Assembly (NCBI GenBank): GCA_903934745.1
Contig: CAIZOZ010000324.1
Coordinates: 1-8,492 of the forward strand
Direction: 5' to 3'
Length of the DNA stretch: 8,492 nucleotides
Origin: an uncultured cyanobacterium
GTDB taxonomy: Bacteria; Cyanobacteriota; Cyanobacteriia; PCC-6307; Cyanobiaceae
Both the position numbers and the translations under genes were made by a program. Position 1 is the stretch's first letter. Each line of letters begins with the position of its first letter. Of the stretch, positions 1-5,990 are shown in pieces. The notes beneath the pieces were generated by a model. The model was not told where the DNA came from and made no database searches. It saw nothing but the letters and a program-made list of their open reading frames with translations.

Positions 1-1102
1 CCAGCACGGCCGGGGTGGTGGGCGCATTGCACTGCAACACCACCTGATCCGCAGCCATCGCTTTGACACCGTCGAGCAGATAGCGGACGTTGAAGGCGAT
101 CTCGATCTCCTCGCCACTGATCTCGGCAGCCAGTGATTCAGCACCACTGCCCACATCCTGGGCATCGGCACGGATCATCACCTTGCCGCCGGCGGGATCA
201 CTGCTGATTTTGATCACGTTGTTGTGCTGATCCGCCAGCACAGCCACCCGCTCCAGGGCGGAGACGAAGCCGCGGCGATCGAGCACGATCCGGCGATTGA
301 ACGATTCCGGAATCAGCTGGCGGTAATTCGGATAGGTGCTGTCGAGGATGCGGCTGGTGAGCACCTGATCGGCCCAGAGCACCACCACCTGGCCGCGTTC
401 ACAGAACAGGCTGAGCGGTTCGCTGCTGGGACGACCACTGAGCAGTCGCTCCAGTTCGCGCAGGGAGCGGGCCGGCACCGTGACGGCAAAGGGTTCACCA
501 GCCACCAATTCGGCGGACGCCGCAGCTTGTGGCTCGGTGATGTTGGCCAGCCGCAGCACCGCCAGGCGATGACCATCGGTGGCGGCGCACTCCAGACCGT
601 CGTCATCGAGGCGCAGATGGACGCCGGTGAGCACTTGCTTGGCCTCATCGCCACTGCTGGCGAACAAGGTGGCGCGCAACCCCTTGACCAGCGCCTCGGC
701 ATCGATCCGGATCGGGGTGCCGCTCTGCATCAGGGGCAGATCGGGAAAATCTTCGGCGGGCATGCCCCGCATCTGATAGCTGCCCGAGAGGCTGGTGAGC
801 TGCACCAGCTCATCGGCCTCGCCACAACTGAGGGTGATCGGGCTATCGGACGACAGCCGGCTGACGATCTCACTGAACAGACGCGAAGGCAGCGTGATCG
901 CACCACTGCTTTCGACCGCGGCCGCAAGGCTGGTCTGAATGCCGAGGTTGAGATCAAACCCAGTGAGGCTCAGGCGCCCGGTGGCTGCATCAGCGGTGAG
1001 CAGCACGTTGGCCAGCACCGGATGGGTCGGGCGTGAGGCCACGGCACGACTCACCAGCTGAAGGCTGGAACTGAGTTCGGTCTGGGAGCAGACCAGCTTC
1101 AT
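1..1102 (-). CDS. dnaN: DNA polymerase III sliding clamp (beta subunit), 3' end cut by window edge
   Basis: Encodes the ring-shaped processivity clamp that tethers DNA polymerase III to DNA in the cytoplasm. The minus-strand frame is open from the ATG at 1102-1100 to the window edge, giving 367 residues. It begins MKLVCSQTELSSSLQLVSRA and contains family hallmarks: RPTHPVLANVLL (24-35), MPAEDFPDLP (114-123) and TDGHRLAV (175-182). The last visible stretch, LLDGVKAMAADQVVLQCNAP, matches the region just before the clamp's C-terminus, so only about 15-20 codons are missing and full length should be near 385, normal for cyanobacteria. No Shine-Dalgarno is visible upstream. The ATG was chosen because the family N-terminus aligns from that Met. 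The putative origin of replication lies directly upstream, the usual cyanobacterial arrangement, and dnaN is transcribed away from it, in the same direction as the replication fork. I am very sure of the identity. Confidence 0.97.
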   Translation of the reverse strand, partial: MKLVCSQTELSSSLQLVSRAVASRPTHPVLANVLLTADAATGRLSLTGFDLNLGIQTSLAAAVESSGAITLPSRLFSEIVSRLSSDSPITLSCGEADELVQLTSLSGSYQMRGMPAEDFPDLPLMQSGTPIRIDAEALVKGLRATLFASSGDEAKQVLTGVHLRLDDDGLECAATDGHRLAVLRLANITEPQAAASAELVAGEPFAVTVPARSLRELERLLSGRPSSEPLSLFCERGQVVVLWADQVLTSRILDSTYPNYRQLIPESFNRRIVLDRRGFVSALERVAVLADQHNNVIKISSDPAGGKVMIRADAQDVGSGAESLAAEISGEEIEIAFNVRYLLDGVKAMAADQVVLQCNAPTTPAVL

Positions 1103-1218
1103 GGGTTGGGGTCCTGGCCTGCCCGGGGCGATGTCATGGGCGGGCCCACGGTTTCACAGGCCGGGCAAAAGCGCAACGTGCCGGCACCTCCAGCTCGAGC
1201 TGTTCTGCTGTCCAAAGG

Positions 1219-1246
1219 ATTGATTTCCTGAAATAAAAAAAATCTT
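1219..1246. other. AT-rich tract, candidate duplex unwinding element
   Basis: By count, 23 of 28 bases are A or T, including an unbroken run of eight A at 1235-1242, in a chromosome that is otherwise clearly GC-rich. It lies between dnaN and the DnaA-box cluster, where strand opening would be expected at an origin. It could equally contain promoter elements for dnaN; I see no clean -35/-10 pair. Confidence 0.4.
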
Positions 1247-1325
1247 CAGCCGTAGTAGGGGCGGTGGAAAACGGCAGGAACAGCTCAGATCCCTTCTCCT
1301 GACTGGTAATTATCACAATGACCGC

Positions 1326-1334
1326 TGTGGAAAA
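1326..1334 (-). promoter_or_regulatory. Perfect cyanobacterial DnaA box
   Basis: The plus strand reads TGTGGAAAA, the exact reverse complement of TTTTCCACA, the DnaA-binding 9-mer described for cyanobacteria. It is the best of four close matches clustered between 1263 and 1392, which makes an isolated chance match unlikely. Confidence 0.65.
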
Positions 1335-1470
1335 TCATGTTGGATCTGAGCCGGAAATTGTCTTTTCCACTATTTCCCGGGCCTGGGGAAAACAGGCCGT
1401 CTTCGGCGGGTCCAGCTCTCCTGTGGTTTTACCACCTTTTTAGGGGGTGTTTCCTGCGCTTTCCCCAGAC

Positions 1471-1963
1471 GCTTGGCCAGGTGGCTGGTGGTGAAGCCGA
1501 GCGCCGCCCGGCTCCATCGGGGCCTGCGCCAGGCGTTCCTGGGCGGCCAACAGGCGCAGCAGGTCAGCTCCCTGCTGGGGCCATCGCGCCGGCAGGCTTC
1601 ACCAGCAGAGGCGTTGCCAGCAGGCTCAACTGTTGGCTGGTGCCTCAGCGGAAACGCCGAATGACCCAGGCAGCGCCCAACGGTTCAGCCTTGGTTGAGC
1701 ACCGGAATTCCGTGTTCAGTCGCCGCGATCCAGCGTCAACTCCGGCAGAAGCTGCGTTGCGATGGGGCCGCAGGCCGCTGGCTCCCCGAACCCCGCCTCC
1801 TGGCTTGGCTGTCCCGTCCGATCTCTGGACGCCACCGTGAGCGGGATCCGTGCCCAGGGCCGCAAGCAGCGGTCTGGCCCTGGCCCACGGCCGTTGCTGG
1901 GTGTTGGCCGGGGTACCGGGAATCAGCCTGCGGCTCGATCCGGCCGCAGGACAAGGTTCCTGG
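1471..1963. other. GC-rich stretch without a convincing gene
   Basis: About 490 bases between the DnaA-box cluster and the tandem repeat. Open frames exist on both strands, but their translations are rich in Pro, Arg, Gly and Ala, show no family motif, and are what GC-rich non-coding DNA produces. On the minus strand, short pieces in different frames look faintly protein-like, for example LLRLLAAQERLAQAPMEPG around 1505-1570 and FTTSHLAKRLGKA nearer 1450-1500. These may be remnants of a decayed gene. The heptamer GGTTCAG occurs at 1682-1688 and GTTCAG at 1714-1719, the same core as in the tandem repeat further right. I see no tRNA, rRNA or clear terminator. Confidence 0.5.
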
Positions 1964-2025
1964 CGTTCAGCACCACCGCTTCAGCGCCATCGGTTCAGCA
2001 CGACAGGTTCAGTACGACAGGTTCC
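1964..2025. repeat. 14-bp tandem repeat, about 4.4 copies
   Basis: Units start at 1964, 1978, 1992 and 2006, with a partial copy at 2020: CGTTCAGCACCACC, GCTTCAGCGCCATC, GGTTCAGCACGACA, GGTTCAGTACGACA, GGTTCC. The period is exactly 14 bases throughout. The third and fourth copies differ at one base, and the first two are more diverged, so the array looks like an old repeat with a recent duplication. A unit of 14 is not a multiple of three, which argues against coding. It lies 21 bases beyond the thrC stop codon and about 500 bases from the DnaA boxes. Its role is unknown: it could be slippage product, a protein-binding array or part of the thrC 3' untranslated region. Confidence 0.85.
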
Positions 2026-2046
2026 GGGGCCGCGGCAATCGCCGGT

Positions 2047-3105
2047 TCAGAACCCCATCACTCTGGCCACCACATCGGTTTCAGGCGCCAGGCCGGTATG
2101 GAATTTCGAGTCGTTGTTCTCAATCGCCGTGGTTGGATCCTTGAGGCCGTTGCCTGTGAGCACGCACACCACCGTGGCCCCGGCAGGGACCTCCTGGTGC
2201 CGCTTCAGCAGGCCGGCCACCGAGGCGGCGCTGGCTGGTTCACAGAACACCCCTTCGCCGCTGCCCAGCAGCTTGTAGGCCTCAATGATTTCGGCATCGG
2301 TGACGGCCATGAAGCCCCCCTTGCTTTCGGCTTCCACCTTGAGCGCTTTCTCCCGGTTCACCGGATTGCCGATCCGGATCGCCGTGGCGATGGTGTCCGG
2401 ATGTTCCACGGTGTGTCCCAGCACCATCGGCGCCGAACCGGCGGCCTGGAAACCCATCATTCGTGGCAGGCGGCGGCAGTGGCCAGCAGCCTGGTACTCC
2501 TGGAAACCCATCCAGTAGGCGCTGATGTTGCCGGCATTGCCCACCGGGATGCAGAGCCAGTCGGGGGCTTCGCCCAGGGCATCCACCACCTCGAAGGCGG
2601 CGGTTTTCTGGCCCTGCAGCCGATAGGGATTGACCGAGTTGACCAGGGTGACCGGATAGCGATCAGCCACATCGCGCACGATCGCCAGGGCCCGGTCGAA
2701 GTTGCCCTTGACCGCCAGCACCTCGGCGCCATAGAGCAGGGCCTGGGCCAGTTTGCCCTGGGCGACATAGCCATCGGGAATCAGCACGAAGGCCCGCATG
2801 CCACCCCGCCGCGCGTAGGCCGCGGCGGCGGCTGAGGTGTTGCCGGTGCTGGCGCAGATCACAGCTTCCGAGCCGGCTTCGCGGGCCTTGCTGATCGCCA
2901 TCGTCATGCCCCGGTCCTTGAAGGAGCCCGTGGGGTTGAGACCGTCGTATTTGAGCAACACCTTGACGCCGCGGCCGATGCGTTCGGCGATCACAGGCGC
3001 GGGGATCAGCGGCGTGGCTCCTTCCCGCAGGGTGATCACCGGCGTGGCGGCAGTCACCGGCAGCCAGGAGCGGTAGGCCTCGATCAAGCCCGGCCAGTCC
3101 TGCAT
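2047..3105 (-). CDS. thrC: Threonine synthase
   Basis: Catalyses the last step of threonine synthesis: O-phospho-L-homoserine plus water gives L-threonine and phosphate, using pyridoxal phosphate (PLP) in the cytoplasm. From the ATG at 3105 the protein has 352 residues, close to the mycobacterial-type enzyme of about 360. It carries the PLP lysine motif NPTGSFKDRG (K63), the STGNTS substrate loop (86-91), the phosphate-binding PVGNAGN (187-193), EPASAAS near 289-295 and TGNG (317-320). A GTG at 3150 would add 15 residues. I prefer 3105 because conserved sequence begins at MQDWPGLIEAYRSWLPV; neither start has a Shine-Dalgarno. It is the last of three same-strand genes, 133 bases after the DUF1400 gene, so it may have its own promoter. 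It is transcribed toward the putative origin. No homoserine kinase or dehydrogenase gene is nearby. Confidence 0.96.
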   Translation of the reverse strand: MQDWPGLIEAYRSWLPVTAATPVITLREGATPLIPAPVIAERIGRGVKVLLKYDGLNPTGSFKDRGMTMAISKAREAGSEAVICASTGNTSAAAAAYARRGGMRAFVLIPDGYVAQGKLAQALLYGAEVLAVKGNFDRALAIVRDVADRYPVTLVNSVNPYRLQGQKTAAFEVVDALGEAPDWLCIPVGNAGNISAYWMGFQEYQAAGHCRRLPRMMGFQAAGSAPMVLGHTVEHPDTIATAIRIGNPVNREKALKVEAESKGGFMAVTDAEIIEAYKLLGSGEGVFCEPASAASVAGLLKRHQEVPAGATVVCVLTGNGLKDPTTAIENNDSKFHTGLAPETDVVARVMGF

Positions 3106-3238
3106 CGTGGGCCTGTGGCCCAGGCGCTGCAGAGCTCGAAGCAGGGGCACGGGTGGAAATGCGGCGCTGGAGCGAATCTACGTCGCCACTTCTCGCCCAG
3201 CCCCTCCTGCGGCCCTGGGCCGCCGAGCTGGGGGCGGG

Positions 3239-3826
3239 TCAGGGGGTTTTGTTGCTGCTGGTTTTGTCGCCACGCAGCCCATCGAGCGGCGAATCGGAGA
3301 AGAAGCGCACCAGATCGGTGATCGAGCTGGCCTTGCTCATCAAGCCCATCAGGGCGGGCAGGCTCACCGCCAGTTCCTGGGTGGGATAGGCCTGCAGGAA
3401 GGTGATCGCCGACAGTCCGGTTTTGTTGTCAGCAAGGCCCAGGATCACCGCTGAGCGCAGGGCGGGCAGCCCCACCTGGGAGGCCTTGAGTGGAAAGACG
3501 ATCTGCGCCAGACGATTCAGCAGCGCTTCACCGATGCGGGTATTGAGCAGACGGCTGACCAGCACCACCGGCAGCACCACCGATTGGTTGAGCAACTTGG
3601 CCACCGCTGCCGGTTGCTGATGGCTCAATTTCAGAACATCTGCCAGCAGACCCCGGGCTTCCCCGGTCACAGCCAGGTGCTCGAGATCGGCGACGGGAAT
3701 CGAGCGGCGGAAGGCGCCACTCACGAACACTACGTTTTCAGCCGCTATGGCGGCAGGGGATGCGCAGCACAGGCCAAGGCCGAGCAGTGCTGCCAGGAGC
3801 CGTTGCCGTTTGCGCAAGCCGATCAC
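3239..3826 (-). CDS. Secreted DUF1400-domain protein of unknown function
   Basis: A 195-residue protein with a clear signal peptide: basic RKRQR (5-9), a hydrophobic core (10-22) and a likely signal peptidase I site after AIAA (29). It should therefore act in the periplasm or thylakoid lumen. The mature part reads like DUF1400, a mainly cyanobacterial domain. Features are VFVSGAFRRSIPVADLEHLAVTGE near 33-56, the middle PVVLVSRLLNTRIGEALLNRL and the end TFLQAYPTQ with SLPALMGLM. Such proteins are often called alpha/beta hydrolases, but I see no G-x-S-x-G nucleophile motif and no hydrolase domain, so that name is not justified here. The start is a GTG with no Shine-Dalgarno; an in-frame stop lies shortly upstream and the signal peptide fits this start. 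It follows the ABC1 gene by 49 bases, probably in one transcript. Molecular function is unknown. Confidence 0.85.
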   Translation of the reverse strand: MIGLRKRQRLLAALLGLGLCCASPAAIAAENVVFVSGAFRRSIPVADLEHLAVTGEARGLLADVLKLSHQQPAAVAKLLNQSVVLPVVLVSRLLNTRIGEALLNRLAQIVFPLKASQVGLPALRSAVILGLADNKTGLSAITFLQAYPTQELAVSLPALMGLMSKASSITDLVRFFSDSPLDGLRGDKTSSNKTP

Positions 3827-3875
3827 CGGAAAATGGACTCTGAATCTAGAGCGACCTGCCGTGCTTGCTCAGCCC

Positions 3876-5870
3876 TCAGCGGCTGCTCAATTCGACGGTC
3901 TTCCGCACATCCGGGGTCACCAGCAGGTCGCGCAGCAGGTGCACCACCCCGCGCTCTGCCAGTCCCCGTGCCAGATCCACCCCCATGCGGCGCAGGTCCG
4001 GTTCTCCGAGCACCCTCGGCAGGCGGCGCAACAGCAATCGGGGTTCGAATCCCGGCAGATCCTGGAGGATCGCTGCCAGTTGCCGCAGCGGTTCAAGGTC
4101 GAGCAGGGGGCCGCTGCTGCTGGAAGTGTCCATCAACCTGGCCTGGCGCAGTCCTGGTGGTTGCAGGGAGCGGGGCAGGCGCTGACCGAGCCGCACGGTG
4201 GTGCGCCAGGCCAGGTTGTCCATCCGTTCCACCGCCGCATCCACCAGTTGCTGGCGCAGCAGGCCACCGTTGGCGGAGAAGAGGAAGTCGAGCACCTGAT
4301 CCAGCAGGCCTTCGATGTCCAGTTCGGCCTGGAGTGAGGCGCTGCTGATCAGATTTTCCAGCCGTTGCCAGCGGAATTCCTCGCCATCGAACAACATTTC
4401 GCGCAGGCTGCGGCGCAGCGAGGGATCGGGATCCTCCATCAGGCGGCGAGCGAAATAGGGGTAGGCGGCGCCGAGAATCTTGAAGCTGGGATCGACACTC
4501 AGGGCAATCCCTTCGAGGGTGACGAGGGAGCGGATGATCAGGGCGTAATAGGGCGGTACTCGAAACGGGAAGCGGTACATCACGCCGGAGAGGTCATCGG
4601 TGACAACCTTGAAATCCATGCGGCTCACCCCCATCTCCAGCGCCTGGCCGAACACCCCTTCAAAGGCGGGAACAATCGGTTCGAGATCCACTTCTTCGCC
4701 CAGGAATCCAAGCGAGACAAAATCCTTGGAGAGGGCGCCGAAGTTTCGATTCACCAGATGCACCACCGCCTGAATCAGCCCGGTGCGCGATTCCCGGGTG
4801 ACTTCGCTCATCATGCCGAAGTCGAGATAGGCCAGTCGTCCATCGGCGAGGGCCAGCAGATTGCCTGGATGGGGATCGGCGTGGAAGAAACCGTGTTCAA
4901 GCAACTGTTGCAGGCTGCAGTTGACGCCCACCTGCACCATGTCGTCGGGATCGACGCCGATAGCGCGGACCGCTTCGAGGTTGGTGAGTTTGACGCCTTC
5001 GATCCACTCCATCGTCAGCACCCGCCGGCTGGTGGCCTCGTGGAAGATGCGCGGTACGGCGATGCGGGGATTGTGGCGATGCAGTGCGGCAAAGCGCTCG
5101 GCGTTGGCGGCTTCGTTGAGATAGTCCATCTCCTCGAACACCCGCTTGCCGAGTTCATCGATCAGGGCCACCAGGTCACTGCGGATCAGGCCCACATTGG
5201 TGTTCATCCAAGCGGCGATGTTGCGCACGATGTAAAGATCGAGCGTGATCTGCTCCCTTAGGCCCGGGCGCTGCACCTTCACCGCCACCCGCTCGCCGTT
5301 GTGCAGGGTGCCGCGATGCACTTGCCCGAGGGAGGCGGCCGAGATCGGTTCGCGGTCCAGCTGGCTGAAGATCTCATCCACCGGAGCCCCGAGGTCTTCC
5401 TCGATGCAGGCCATGGCCAGGGCGCTGTCAAAACCAGGCAGTTGGTCCTGCAGCTGGGCCAGTTCTTCCAGCAAGACCGGCGGCACGATGTCGGGCCGGG
5501 TGGAGAGGGCCTGGCCGGCTTTGATGAAGGCGGGTCCGAGTTCGGCCAGCAGTTCGGCGCATTCCCGGGCGCGGCTGCGGGCTCGCTCCTTGAGCTTCAG
5601 GGCGCCGCTGGCCCAGTCGAAACCCACGCCCAGGAGATACAGACCGATCGGCACCAGGGTTTGCCAGAGCCGCCGGATCAGCCGCTGGGGATGGCCGGCG
5701 TAGATGCGGGTGATGGCGGCCGGGTCATAGCTCAGCAGTCCAGCCGCTTCGATGAAGTCGCCCAGGTCGCGCGGGGCTGGCGTTGCGGGGCCATGCTGCG
5801 GGCCCGGTTCATGCAGGGGGGGGTCCAGGTGGCTCGAGCTGCTCTGAGGGGCTGGGGGCGAGCTGACCAT
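3876..5870 (-). CDS. ABC1/UbiB-family atypical protein kinase
   Basis: A 664-residue member of the ABC1/ADCK/UbiB family, kinase-like proteins linked to quinone synthesis and, in plastids and cyanobacteria, to prenyl-lipid metabolism. Visible motifs in order are the family-specific KxGQ (K117-Q120, in FIKAGQALSTRPD), the loop AASLGQVHRG (178-187), the ATP-site lysine in VAVKVQRPG (K198), FEEMDY (245-250), the catalytic HADPHPGN (330-337) and the metal-binding DFG (350-352). All key residues are present, so it should be active as an ATPase or kinase. About 35 Pro/Ser-rich residues precede the conserved part, and about 200 helical residues follow it. The frame stays open upstream to 6464, but that part is antisense to recN and lacks family sequence, so I use the ATG at 5870. 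It begins a likely three-gene minus-strand cluster and diverges from recN. The substrate cannot be told from sequence. Confidence 0.95.
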   Translation of the reverse strand: MVSSPPAPQSSSSHLDPPLHEPGPQHGPATPAPRDLGDFIEAAGLLSYDPAAITRIYAGHPQRLIRRLWQTLVPIGLYLLGVGFDWASGALKLKERARSRARECAELLAELGPAFIKAGQALSTRPDIVPPVLLEELAQLQDQLPGFDSALAMACIEEDLGAPVDEIFSQLDREPISAASLGQVHRGTLHNGERVAVKVQRPGLREQITLDLYIVRNIAAWMNTNVGLIRSDLVALIDELGKRVFEEMDYLNEAANAERFAALHRHNPRIAVPRIFHEATSRRVLTMEWIEGVKLTNLEAVRAIGVDPDDMVQVGVNCSLQQLLEHGFFHADPHPGNLLALADGRLAYLDFGMMSEVTRESRTGLIQAVVHLVNRNFGALSKDFVSLGFLGEEVDLEPIVPAFEGVFGQALEMGVSRMDFKVVTDDLSGVMYRFPFRVPPYYALIIRSLVTLEGIALSVDPSFKILGAAYPYFARRLMEDPDPSLRRSLREMLFDGEEFRWQRLENLISSASLQAELDIEGLLDQVLDFLFSANGGLLRQQLVDAAVERMDNLAWRTTVRLGQRLPRSLQPPGLRQARLMDTSSSSGPLLDLEPLRQLAAILQDLPGFEPRLLLRRLPRVLGEPDLRRMGVDLARGLAERGVVHLLRDLLVTPDVRKTVELSSR

Positions 5871-5990
5871 GGCGGTGGGGTGCCATGCCACGCGGGGGCG
5901 GACGGCGCAAATCGGAACGTTCCCCCCTTCTAAACGAAACCTGCAGCCGCTACGGTCGGAGCTCACACCGACGGCGCTGCGGAGGCTGGC
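5871..5990. promoter_or_regulatory. Divergent promoter region between ABC1 gene and recN
   Basis: These 120 bases must drive both the leftward ABC1 gene and rightward recN. The notable element is the perfect 10-base palindrome GGAACGTTCC at 5914-5923. The sequence next to it (5930-5940) is the only AT-leaning part and could supply a -10 element, but I cannot fix a promoter. The palindrome's GAAC/GTTC half-sites resemble LexA-type half-sites, but they abut directly rather than being spaced by four bases as in the Gram-positive SOS box. LexA control of recN is therefore not supported. Confidence 0.5.
5981..5985 (+). promoter_or_regulatory. Shine-Dalgarno site that sets the recN start
   Basis: GGAGG lies five bases before the GTG at 5991. 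It is the only strong Shine-Dalgarno I find in front of any gene here, and it decides for the GTG start, after which the conserved RecN N-terminus begins at once. Confidence 0.75.

Larger units (their letters stand above)
1209..1470. other. oriC: Putative chromosomal replication origin (oriC) upstream of dnaN
   Basis: This non-coding stretch holds several 9-mers matching the cyanobacterial DnaA box TTTTCCACA: 1326-1334 (reverse, perfect), 1263-1271 (reverse, TTTTCCACC), 1363-1371 (forward, TTTTCCACT) and 1384-1392 (reverse, TTTTCCCCA). A weaker forward candidate with 7 of 9 matches is at 1459-1467. Four matches with at most one mismatch in about 130 bases compares with roughly 0.03 expected by chance, by my own estimate for random sequence. 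An AT-rich tract at 1219-1246 flanks the boxes on the dnaN side and could be the unwinding element. In Synechococcus elongatus the origin is known to lie upstream of dnaN, which supports the call. The boundaries are approximate, and origin activity is inferred from sequence only. Confidence 0.68.

Noticed and set aside
224..1036. Long plus-strand open frame opposite dnaN (270 codons)
   Set aside because: It is the complement of an unmistakable dnaN, its translation has no family motif, and long antisense frames are common in GC-rich genes.
1134..1316. Minus-strand 60-codon frame upstream of dnaN
   Set aside because: It runs across the AT-rich tract and a DnaA box, has no recognisable sequence, and gives no sign of translation.
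1310..1318. TTATCACAA as an E. coli-type DnaA box
   Set aside because: It lacks one C of TTATCCACA, so it matches only with a deletion, and the other boxes here follow the cyanobacterial form.
1337..1840. Plus-strand open frame of 167 codons between oriC and thrC
   Set aside because: The translation is a Pro/Arg/Gly/Ala-rich string without motifs, it overlaps the DnaA boxes, and no Shine-Dalgarno precedes it.
2033..2044. Stem CGGC/GCCG after thrC as a terminator
   Set aside because: The stem has only four pairs and no T-run follows on the minus strand.
1762..2835. Plus-strand frame of 357 codons opposite thrC
   Set aside because: Most of it is the antisense of well-conserved thrC, and the rest crosses the 14-bp repeat; the His/Gly/Arg-rich translation is typical of shadow frames.
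4365..5261. Plus-strand frame of 298 codons opposite the ABC1 kinase gene
   Set aside because: It is fully antisense to conserved kinase motifs, and the His/Asp/Gly-rich translation matches no family.
5914..5923. LexA (SOS) box in front of recN
   Set aside because: GGAACGTTCC has no spacer between half-sites, unlike the spaced LexA sites known to me, so I list only a palindrome.
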